64,000 nt of DNA from positions 102,250 through 166,249 of the forward strand of contig JAJDAN010000070.1 in the NCBI GenBank assembly GCA_029261855.1. The letters run 5' to 3'. This stretch comes from Deltaproteobacteria bacterium (lineage in GTDB: Bacteria > Myxococcota_A > UBA9160 > UBA4427). This document shows positions 1-6,864 of this stretch, piece after piece (within the stretch, counting starts at the first letter, position 1; every line of letters starts with the position of its first letter). Position numbers and translations under genes: made by a program. The notes below the pieces were generated by a model, which saw only the letters and a list, made by a program, of their open reading frames with translations, was not told the origin of the DNA and did no database searches.

Positions 1-1
1 G

Positions 2-592
2 CAGGACTACCAGGACACCCTCGACGAAACCGGGCACCACTTCCTCGACCGCGTCGAGCAGGCGGGCCGCACGATGGACGCATTGATCCACGACCTGCTC
101 GAGCTGTCGCGGATCCGCCGGCCGGGCGAGATCCTCAGCCTGACCGACCCGCGCCGGATCCTGCTTCAGGTCGAGGCCGAGCTGAAGCTTCGCCTGGAGG
201 AGAGCGACGTCGTCCTCGATCTTCCTGAAGAGCCGCCGATGATGGCCGTCGACGGCACACGGCTCTACCAGATCTTCTCGAACCTGATCGGCAACGCGCT
301 CACCTACGGCCTTGCAGGAAAGGGACCGAGTCGCATCCGGGTCGAGATCCTCGAGCGGGAGGCGGAACACGAGATCGTCGTTTCCGACGACGGCCGCGGC
401 GTCCCGGAAGAGGATCACGAGCGGATCTTCGGCGTGTTCCAGACGGGCCGCGGCGTGCGGCGCGATGAGCAGTCCCACGGAATCGGACTGGCGATCGTCA
501 AGAAGATCGCGGAGGCGCACGGGGGCCAGGTCTTCGTGGAGAGCATCGTCGACGAGGGCGCCAGCTTCCACGTGGTGTTTCCCGGCCCCTGA
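2..592 (+). CDS. Sensor histidine kinase, C-terminal part (5' truncated)
   Basis: The reading frame is open from base 2, so the gene starts before the window and only about 196 codons are visible. The first residues (ending RTMDALIHDLLELSRI) are the second helix of a HisKA dimerisation domain, so the phospho-accepting histidine lies just upstream. The HATPase_c domain follows with an N-box (NLIGNAL), G1 (DDGRGVP) and G2 (HGIGLAIVKKI). The protein ends directly after the ATPase fold, so there is no C-terminal receiver domain. The layout resembles phytochrome- or PAS-type kinases whose HisKA reads RMDALIDDLLELSR. The signal sensed and the partner regulator cannot be told from this fragment. Confidence 0.9.
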   Translation, partial: QDYQDTLDETGHHFLDRVEQAGRTMDALIHDLLELSRIRRPGEILSLTDPRRILLQVEAELKLRLEESDVVLDLPEEPPMMAVDGTRLYQIFSNLIGNALTYGLAGKGPSRIRVEILEREAEHEIVVSDDGRGVPEEDHERIFGVFQTGRGVRRDEQSHGIGLAIVKKIAEAHGGQVFVESIVDEGASFHVVFPGP

Positions 593-605
593 ATCCGGCG
601 CGGAA

Positions 606-634
606 CGGCAAGCGGTGCCGCGGCTCGCTTGCCG
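606..634. other. Hairpin between histidine kinase and lgt
   Basis: CGGCAAGC at 606-613 pairs perfectly with GCTTGCCG at 627-634 across a 13-nt loop. There is no following T-run, so it could be a weak terminator, a processing site or neutral. Confidence 0.35.
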
Positions 635-666
635 CGACACAGGGCCTCGCGTAGGCTGCGCGCACC

Positions 667-1425
667 TTGTACCCGACTCTCTTCACGATCCCCGGCATCG
701 ACTACCCCATCAGCACCTTTGGCGTGATGATGGCCATCGCCTTCCTCACCGGCTTCTGGATCACCGCGAAGCGGATGCAGGAAGAGGGGCTCGACCCCGA
801 GCTCGCCAGCACGCTTCTCATCTACGCGATGTTCGGCGGACTGCTGGGTTCGAAGCTCTACTTCGCCATCGACGTGGGCATCCGCACGGGTGCACCCTTC
901 AGTGAGCTCTTCTTCAACCGCGCGGGCATCACGTGGTACGGAGGTCTGATCGGCGGGACCGTCGCCTGCTGGATCGGCGCAAAGATCCACAAGGTCAACT
1001 TCCTGACCCTCGCAAACTGCTCGGCCACGACCCTGGCCGTGGGACAGTCTCTCGGGCGCGTCGGTTGCTTCCTCGTCGGGGATGACTACGGCAAGGCGAC
1101 CAACGTGGCCTGGGCGGTGGCTTTCCCGGAAGGCGCGCCGCCCACGAAGCCCGGCGAGCGGGTTCATCCCACCCAGCTGTACGAGGTGATGTGGCTGATG
1201 CCCGTCGCCGCGGTGCTGTGGTGGCGCCGCAAGTCCAGCCCGTTCATCTTCGGCGAGTACCTGATGGCCAACGGCGCCGGACGCATCGTGATCGAGCATT
1301 GGCGCGTCAACCCGGAAGTCGCCCTCGGAATGACGGAGCCCCAATGGATCGGGGTGGCGCTGGTGATCGCGGGCCTATCCGGCTGGCTGTTCTTTCGCCT
1401 TCGCCAGACGGCTCCGGCCAGCTGA
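667..1425 (+). CDS. lgt: Prolipoprotein diacylglyceryl transferase
   Basis: Lgt moves the diacylglyceryl group of phosphatidylglycerol onto the lipobox cysteine of prolipoproteins in the inner membrane. The 252-residue protein has about seven hydrophobic segments. It carries the family signature GRVGCFLVGDDYG (about residue 137) followed by the conserved FPEGAPPTKPGERVHPTQLYE stretch. The start is TTG at 667 (MYPTLFTIPGIDYPISTFGV), which aligns with the usual Lgt N-terminus; no better ATG or GTG is present. Length is normal for the family. The last 12 codons, with the stop, are duplicated just downstream (see the repeat at 1393-1469). Confidence 0.95.
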   Translation: MYPTLFTIPGIDYPISTFGVMMAIAFLTGFWITAKRMQEEGLDPELASTLLIYAMFGGLLGSKLYFAIDVGIRTGAPFSELFFNRAGITWYGGLIGGTVACWIGAKIHKVNFLTLANCSATTLAVGQSLGRVGCFLVGDDYGKATNVAWAVAFPEGAPPTKPGERVHPTQLYEVMWLMPVAAVLWWRRKSSPFIFGEYLMANGAGRIVIEHWRVNPEVALGMTEPQWIGVALVIAGLSGWLFFRLRQTAPAS

Positions 1426-1469
1426 GGGCTCTGTTTCGCCTTCGCCGGACGGCTCCGGCCAGCTGAGGG
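1393..1469 (+). repeat. 36-bp direct duplication of the lgt 3' end
   Basis: The 36 bases 1393-1428 (codons FRLRQTAPAS, stop and three further bases) recur at 1434-1469 with one change, at a 41-bp period. The second copy lies outside the gene. It ends in CCAGCTGA at 1459-1466, which pairs with TCAGCTGG at 1471-1478. Confidence 0.9.
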
Positions 1470-1478
1470 TTCAGCTGG
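1459..1478. terminator. Palindromic hairpin between convergent lgt and the gene at 1471
   Basis: CCAGCTGA, a GGGT loop, then TCAGCTGG: a perfect 8-bp stem. It contains the stop codon of the minus-strand gene and lies just after lgt, so it may serve both convergent genes. No U-tract follows on either strand, so termination is inferred from position only. Confidence 0.4.
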
Positions 1479-2418
1479 GGTCGGGGAGCTGCTTGGCGAG
1501 GTCGCGGGCTTCGCGGATGAGGTCGGCGTGCTCGGTCGCGTCGACCAGCTTCGGGAGGCGGCCCATCACGGCCTTCGCGAGCTCGACCTGCCCAGCCGAC
1601 GGCGCGCCGACGCTGAGCCAGTTGCGCAGCTGCTCGATGCTCTCCGCATAGCGGCCGTCGCGATACGCCTGCATGCCCGACGCGTAGGCGCTGAGCGGAT
1701 CGAGATCCGCGCAGGCGTCGGCTCCGGGGAGTCCGCGCGCCTCGTCGATGAGCCGCTGCGCGTTCTCGAAGTGCGCACTCGCGAGATGAGAGCGGATCGC
1801 ACACCGATAGGCGGACAGCAGATCCCCGTGAACGCCCTCGAGAAGCCCGAGTACGCCATCTGGATAGACGCCCTCGACGGATTCGCGTTCGGCGAGCACG
1901 AAGCGGGTGACGAAGCCGACTTCCGCATCCTCGACCGCGGCGAGCTCGGTCAACAGACCCGGCAGCTGCCGGCGTGTCTGCTCGAGCAGGGCCTCCGTCT
2001 CACGCAGCGATTCACCCAGGCGGTCCGATGCGGCCCGCAGGATCTTCTCGAATTCCGTGAGCAGTCCGTCGGCGGCCCCACCCCCCTCGGCCCGTAGCGC
2101 CCGGACCTTCGGGCCATACACCTCGATCTGATAGAGATTCTCGCGGAACTTGAGCGCCTCGTGGAACAAGGACCCGATCGCCAGGTCGAAGAGCGCCTCG
2201 CCGCGACGCAGGGGTAGCTCCGGCTCGCGGTCCCTAAACAGTCCGTGCACGCGTTCCTTGAGGCGGAACAGCACGCTCGAGTCGCCGTCGGCCACGAGGT
2301 GTTTCACGTCCTCGAAGTGCACGGTGCCGGCCCGGAACTGCTCGAAGAGCGCCCGGAAGCGGTGATGGACCGCGATGAAGTCGCGGACGATGTCGACGAG
2401 CCCCACCCGAACGGACAT
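1471..2418 (-). CDS. Conserved hypothetical helical protein
   Basis: The 315-residue protein matches no family I recognise. It lacks a signal peptide and membrane segments. It is rich in Leu, Glu, Arg and Ala in amphipathic helices, with a likely coiled-coil or helical-bundle middle part (about residues 100-170). The C-terminal stretch (SAYASGMQAYRDGRYAESIEQL) resembles a single TPR-like helical pair. The start at 2418 is chosen because AGGAGAG lies about nine bases upstream, and the long N-terminal extension available in the frame is Arg/Pro-rich shadow sequence. A 54-bp gap separates it from the ferredoxin gene upstream on the same strand, so the two may be co-transcribed. Confidence 0.7.
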   Translation of the reverse strand: MSVRVGLVDIVRDFIAVHHRFRALFEQFRAGTVHFEDVKHLVADGDSSVLFRLKERVHGLFRDREPELPLRRGEALFDLAIGSLFHEALKFRENLYQIEVYGPKVRALRAEGGGAADGLLTEFEKILRAASDRLGESLRETEALLEQTRRQLPGLLTELAAVEDAEVGFVTRFVLAERESVEGVYPDGVLGLLEGVHGDLLSAYRCAIRSHLASAHFENAQRLIDEARGLPGADACADLDPLSAYASGMQAYRDGRYAESIEQLRNWLSVGAPSAGQVELAKAVMGRLPKLVDATEHADLIREARDLAKQLPDPS

Positions 2419-2471
2419 GGATTCGCGCTCTCCTGGCTCGCACTCTACTCCCGCCTCGAGGCCGCGGCAGG

Positions 2472-2768
2472 TCAGGAGCGGAAGCGGGACGTATCTGCCG
2501 ACAGGACCAGCCGGTCGGCCTGGTCCGGGTGCAGCTTCTGGGCTCTCGCGAAGAGCGCCTCTTCGGACTCGACGATTTCCGGGTCGGGCAGGCAGCAATC
2601 CACGGGACACACCGCGGCGCATTGCTCGCGTGCATGGAAACCGACGCACTCGGTGCACAATGCGGGGTCGATCTGGAAGATCTCGGGCCCCTCACTGATG
2701 GCCTCGTTCGGACACTCGGCCTCGCAGACCCCGCAGCCGATGCACACGTCCGTGATCTGGGTGGCCAT
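2472..2768 (-). CDS. Dicluster 4Fe-4S ferredoxin (YfhL-like)
   Basis: A 98-residue soluble electron carrier. The first cluster motif is CIGCGVCEAECPNEAI (residues 9-24). The second is the split CTECVGFHAREQCAAVCP, whose insertion between the second and third cysteines is typical of the YfhL/Allochromatium-type ferredoxins. The pattern binds two [4Fe-4S] clusters. The ATG at 2768 follows GAGGAGG at about eight bases, and the upstream in-frame region is not ferredoxin-like. About 25 residues follow the clusters (ending LVLSADTSRFRS), a short C-terminal helix common in this family. The redox partner is not evident from the neighbours. Confidence 0.9.
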   Translation of the reverse strand: MATQITDVCIGCGVCEAECPNEAISEGPEIFQIDPALCTECVGFHAREQCAAVCPVDCCLPDPEIVESEEALFARAQKLHPDQADRLVLSADTSRFRS

Positions 2769-3136
2769 GGAAGACCGCCTCCTCGCGCTGTGAGACCTCG
2801 TCATCGGGTCTTCGCTGGGGTGGCCTGAGGCGTGTCGGGGACTCCCGCGGGGTAGCCGAGCTGACCCCGATTCACGCCACGCGAGGCTATTCTGCTCGAG
2901 CGCGCCCCACCTCATAGGAGTCGTCTGCGGTCCCGGGCAGCAGCCTGTGACTGCAGCTCAGCGTTGCTTGTTGGCCCCCGAGGAGTCTCCTACGTTGGGC
3001 CACCGCCGACAGCCACGGGACTCCCGCTGGCCCCGCATCCGCGAGCCCAGCAGAGCCCGCAGGCGCTCCGCGCTCCGGGACCCGGGCTCATCGGCCGGCG
3101 GCACCGGAACCCGGAAGAACACGAGGAAAATCCGAG
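2769..3136. other. Intergenic region between divergent ferredoxin and ETF-QO genes
   Basis: These 368 bases hold no convincing gene on either strand; the open frames seen are extensions of the flanking genes. The region presumably carries both divergent promoters, but I find no near-consensus -35/-10 pair and no clear palindrome. Confidence 0.6.
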
Positions 3137-4834
3137 ATGAGCCATCCCGAACGCGAAAGCATGGAAGTCGACGTCCTCTTCGTGGGGGCGGGGCCCGCCA
3201 CCCTGGCGAGCGCCTACCACCTCATGAAGGAGGTCGAGCGCCACAACGAGCAGGCCGAAGCCAATGGCCAACCCCAGCTCGAGCCGCCGACGGTGCTCGT
3301 GATCGAGAAGGCCGCCGGCCTCGGCGATCACCAGCTGTCGGGCGCCTGCATGAACCCGCGCGCGATCCGCGAGCTCATCCCCGATTTCGAAGCCCAGGGC
3401 TTCCCCACCGAGGTCGTTTGCGACGACGCCCAGTTCATGGCGTTCCTGCCCGGCGGGCTGGCCGTGAAGTCCCCGGTGGTGCCACCGAATTTCCAGAAGA
3501 ACGGCTACCACGTCATCTCGCTGTCCGACGTCGTGAAGTGGTTGGGCGAGAAGTGCGAAGCGGTCGGGGTCGAGATCTACCCGGGCTTCGCCGGCGACGA
3601 GATCCTCACCGAGGGAGACCGCGTCATCGGCGTTCGAACCGGTGACATGGGGATCGGCGCCGACGGCAAGCCGAAGGCCAACTACCAGCCCGGGATGGAC
3701 ATCATCGCGAAGGTGACCGTACTGGGCGAAGGCGTGCGGGGCAGCGTCACCAAGCAGCTGATCTCACGCTTCGGGCTCGAAGGCCCGAACCCGGCCACCT
3801 ACGAGACCGGCATCAAGGAGATCTGGCGCGTCAAGCCGGAGAACCACAAGCCCGGTCGCGTGATCCACGGCAGCGAGTTCCCTCGCTTCTTTTCCGAGTC
3901 CCACGGCGTGTGGCTCTACGACATGGGGGACAACCTGGTCTCGTACGGGTTCGTGACGAACCTGGCTTCCGAGAACCCGAACTACGATCCGCACCTGAAC
4001 TCGCAGAAGTTCAAGACCCACCCCTTCATGCGCAAGCTGCTCGAAGGCGGAGAACTCATCCGCTACGGCGCAAAGGCGCTGCCGACGGGGGGCCTCTACA
4101 GCCAGCCGAAGCTCTACTGCAACGGCGCCATGCTGGTCGGAGATTCCGCGAACTTCTGCAACGCCTACCGTCTGGCGGGCGTCCACATGGCCATCAAGTC
4201 CGGCATGATGGCGGCAGAGACCATCGTCGACGGCATGCTCGCCGACGACTACTCCGCCAAGACCCTGGGCGCGTACACCGAGCGATACAAGGCGAGCTGG
4301 GCCTACGAGGAACATCTCGAGGCGCGAAACTTCACCGGATCGATGGAGATCAGCCCGCTCTTCTTCATGGGCATCAACATGCCGGCGATGATGCTCACGG
4401 GCGGCCGCGGCGTGAAGGACCCGCTCCCCACCCACGCGAGCCACAAGGCCATGAAGAAGCTGTGGGACCTGCCGCCCGAGCAGCGCGAGAAGGAGGAGTT
4501 CGTGTTCGACAACGTGCTCACCTTCAGCAAGGAGCACCTCGTCGGCTATAGCGGCACCGCCCACGAGGCGGACCAGATCCCGCACCTGCACGTCGCGGAC
4601 ACCGACCTGTGCGCGACCACCTGCGCCCGGGAGTACGGCAACCCGTGCGAGAACTTCTGCCCGGCCGCCGTCTACGAAATGGTTCCGGACACGGCCAATC
4701 CGGGACAGAAGAAGCTGTTCATCCACCACGAGAACTGCGTGCACTGCAAGACCTGCGACATCGCAGATCCGTACCAGATCATCACCTGGACCACGCCCCA
4801 GGGCGGAGAGGGCCCCGACTACACCAAGATGTAG
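3137..4834 (+). CDS. Electron transfer flavoprotein-ubiquinone oxidoreductase
   Basis: ETF-QO passes electrons from ETF, reduced by acyl-CoA and related dehydrogenases, into the quinone pool at the membrane. The 565 residues match the full-length family. An N-terminal FAD dinucleotide-binding motif (DVLFVGAGPATLASAYHL, residues 10-27) is followed by the GDHQLSGACMNPRAI segment. The C-terminal cluster domain contains CATTCAREYGNPCENFCPA and CVHCKTCDIADPYQIITWTTP. ATG 3137 is preceded by GAGGA at about 11 bases. No ETF genes are in the window, but the acyl-CoA dehydrogenase at 12467 is a plausible upstream electron source. It ends 7 bp from the convergent gene at 4842. Confidence 0.93.
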   Translation: MSHPERESMEVDVLFVGAGPATLASAYHLMKEVERHNEQAEANGQPQLEPPTVLVIEKAAGLGDHQLSGACMNPRAIRELIPDFEAQGFPTEVVCDDAQFMAFLPGGLAVKSPVVPPNFQKNGYHVISLSDVVKWLGEKCEAVGVEIYPGFAGDEILTEGDRVIGVRTGDMGIGADGKPKANYQPGMDIIAKVTVLGEGVRGSVTKQLISRFGLEGPNPATYETGIKEIWRVKPENHKPGRVIHGSEFPRFFSESHGVWLYDMGDNLVSYGFVTNLASENPNYDPHLNSQKFKTHPFMRKLLEGGELIRYGAKALPTGGLYSQPKLYCNGAMLVGDSANFCNAYRLAGVHMAIKSGMMAAETIVDGMLADDYSAKTLGAYTERYKASWAYEEHLEARNFTGSMEISPLFFMGINMPAMMLTGGRGVKDPLPTHASHKAMKKLWDLPPEQREKEEFVFDNVLTFSKEHLVGYSGTAHEADQIPHLHVADTDLCATTCAREYGNPCENFCPAAVYEMVPDTANPGQKKLFIHHENCVHCKTCDIADPYQIITWTTPQGGEGPDYTKM

Positions 4835-4841
4835 GGGCCTT

Positions 4842-5678
4842 CTAGTCGTCGATGCCCGCTGCTCGCAGCGCTTCGGTGAGAATGTCCAGGTCGCGTTCCC
4901 GGGCCGTCACCCGCAAGGTGGCGGCCCGAGTCGTTTGATCCGAGGGGAAGACACTGCCCCCCTCCGTGCGAACCCATGCGCCCGCTTCAGCCGCGATCAG
5001 CGCGCCGATGCGGCCCCGCACGCTGACGCCGAGCCCCGGGTCGTCGGACCAGCGAAGGCCGGCGCGACAGCCCGCGACGAGGGGCGCCACGGACGCAGCG
5101 CCGCCGCAGCAGGGCACCACCTCATAGCCGCGCTCGGACAACCACGTGTGTGCGGCTTCGGGCGTCCCATGGGTGACGAGCACGCGATTGCCCCGGACGC
5201 CGGCGCGCACCGGCCGCAGCGGGCCACCCGCACGAGCCACCCAGGCGCCCTCCCCCCGTGCACCCGCGAACAGGAGCCCTTCGCGGGGAAGCGCCACGAA
5301 GCCCGCCTCGTAACGATTTCGGACGACCAGGCCCATCATGACCGAATACGGACCGCGCGCTTCGAGATAGGAATGCAGCGTCCCGTCGATGGGGTCGATG
5401 ACGACCTGGGATTCCGCCTCGCTCGGAAAGCGGGACACCGTCGGGGTGTCCTCTTCGGCGGCCAACGAGACGTCGCCGTAGTGCTCATGGAGCGCCTGGA
5501 GCAGCACTTCCTGTACGCCGGTGTCCGCCTCGGTCAGCGCCTGCTTGACCTCGCTCGCCTCATCGGTCTTCGGCTCGTTGGCGACCCGGCCCTCGAAGGC
5601 GCGAGCAAGCTGAGCCGCTTCTCGAACCGCCGGCGCGAGCAGACGGATGAAGGGGTGGCGGGGGGGCGGGGGCGACAT
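4842..5678 (-). CDS. Inositol-monophosphatase-fold protein, atypical active site
   Basis: A 278-residue member of the FIG/IMPase superfamily (Mg-dependent phosphomonoesterases such as CysQ, SuhB and HisN). It keeps the acidic pair in LAAEEDTP (residues 75-76) and the DPIDGT loop (95-100). The third metal site is unusual. Where the family has WDxAAG before the final helix, this protein has VRGRIGALIAAEAGA (about 220-234), so the conserved Trp-Asp pair reads Val-Arg. Either it uses another ligand or it has lost phosphatase activity. The ATG at 5678 comes one base after the sppA stop (TGA-C-ATG), indicating translational coupling. Substrate unknown; CysQ-like is one option. Confidence 0.75.
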   Translation of the reverse strand: MSPPPPRHPFIRLLAPAVREAAQLARAFEGRVANEPKTDEASEVKQALTEADTGVQEVLLQALHEHYGDVSLAAEEDTPTVSRFPSEAESQVVIDPIDGTLHSYLEARGPYSVMMGLVVRNRYEAGFVALPREGLLFAGARGEGAWVARAGGPLRPVRAGVRGNRVLVTHGTPEAAHTWLSERGYEVVPCCGGAASVAPLVAGCRAGLRWSDDPGLGVSVRGRIGALIAAEAGAWVRTEGGSVFPSDQTTRAATLRVTARERDLDILTEALRAAGIDD

Positions 5679-5679
5679 G

Positions 5680-6720
5680 TCAGGGAGCGAGCAGGTCGGG
5701 CAGCAGGATCGGTCCGAAGCCCAGCCCACCGATACCGGCACCGTGCAACCAGAGATAGTGAAAGCCCGGCCCGAGGCCCGTCCTCGATCCGTCGGCGCGG
5801 GGCGCTTCGGCGGGCGAGCGTGTGTACAGGTTCCGGCGCCACTCGGCGGGGCGGTGGTAGCTGACGACGAAGGACCCGGTCGCGCCCGCGCGCTTCTCCA
5901 GCGCGTCGACCGCATCCTCGATGTCCCCGACCCGGTCGACCAGTCCGTTCGACAGCGCCTGGGGCGCGCTGAAGATGCGTCCGTCGGAGAGCGCGTCGAC
6001 TTCCTCGCGGCTGAGCTTCGGTCGCCCCAGCGCGACGACGTCCCGAAAACGCAGATGCAGGTCGTCGATGACCCCCTGCAGGATCGCGCGATCCTCGGGG
6101 GTCTGCGGGCGCAACATCGAGCCCGCGTCCTTGTAGGCCCCGCCCTTCGTCGTCTGGTCCTCGATCCCGAAGCGCTGCATCAGACCGGACAGGTTCACGC
6201 TGGAGAAGATGACGCCGATCGAGCCGGTCACCGTGGTCGGTTCGGCGACGATCTCGTCGGCTGCCATCGCCACGTAGTAGCCGCCCGAGGCGGCCATGCC
6301 GTAGAAGTGAGCAACCACCGGCAGCCCGCGATCCCGCTTGAAGCGCATGATCTCGGCGTACACGACGTCACTGGCCGTCGCCTCGCCGCCGGGACTGTCG
6401 ATGCGCAGCAGGACGCCCCGCAGCTCCGAGTCGTTGCGAGCCCGGTCGAGCTGCTCCCGCAACCGCGCGACGGTGCCTTCCTGGCCGCTTCCGAACAGAG
6501 AGATGGCGTCTCCCCGACCGATCACGCCGTCCAGCTCGATCAGCAGCAGCTTCGCGGGCTCGCCGCCGTCGCCACGGTGCGTGTGAACGACGGTCTCGAC
6601 GAAGGGGCCTTGCCCTCCCCGGAACAGGTCGATCTGGATACAGCCCAGACCGACGCTCGAGACCAGGACGACCGCAAGCGCGCGAAGCAAAGGGCGGACC
6701 CCGGCGTAGGTTCTGGTCAT
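5680..6720 (-). CDS. sppA: Signal peptide peptidase SppA-type serine protease
   Basis: Members of peptidase family S49 digest leftover signal peptides in the membrane. The 346-residue single-domain protein has an N-terminal hydrophobic segment (about 10-27) ending in GLGC, which is a possible but non-canonical lipobox. The catalytic serine sits in GMAASGGYYVA (Ser145) and the general-base lysine in KGGAYKDAGS (Lys197), the S49 Ser-Lys dyad. It is shorter than E. coli SppA, which carries two tandem domains. Length fits the Bacillus-type homotetrameric/octameric enzymes. It is the first gene of a coupled pair with the IMPase-fold gene. About 145 bp separate it from the 3' end of nrdJ. Confidence 0.9.
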   Translation of the reverse strand: MTRTYAGVRPLLRALAVVLVSSVGLGCIQIDLFRGGQGPFVETVVHTHRGDGGEPAKLLLIELDGVIGRGDAISLFGSGQEGTVARLREQLDRARNDSELRGVLLRIDSPGGEATASDVVYAEIMRFKRDRGLPVVAHFYGMAASGGYYVAMAADEIVAEPTTVTGSIGVIFSSVNLSGLMQRFGIEDQTTKGGAYKDAGSMLRPQTPEDRAILQGVIDDLHLRFRDVVALGRPKLSREEVDALSDGRIFSAPQALSNGLVDRVGDIEDAVDALEKRAGATGSFVVSYHRPAEWRRNLYTRSPAEAPRADGSRTGLGPGFHYLWLHGAGIGGLGFGPILLPDLLAP

Positions 6721-6864
6721 CGAATCGCACCCCCGGAAGCCGCAGAGCCAGCGCGCGAGGAGCGCGAGGCCCCGTGGTCGCCCCCCAACGGCCGACGGAC
6801 CCCCGCGCTCCCAGGCACCGACGCGCCTAGCCGCTGAGTCGAATCAGAATGAGGCCGGCGCGGC

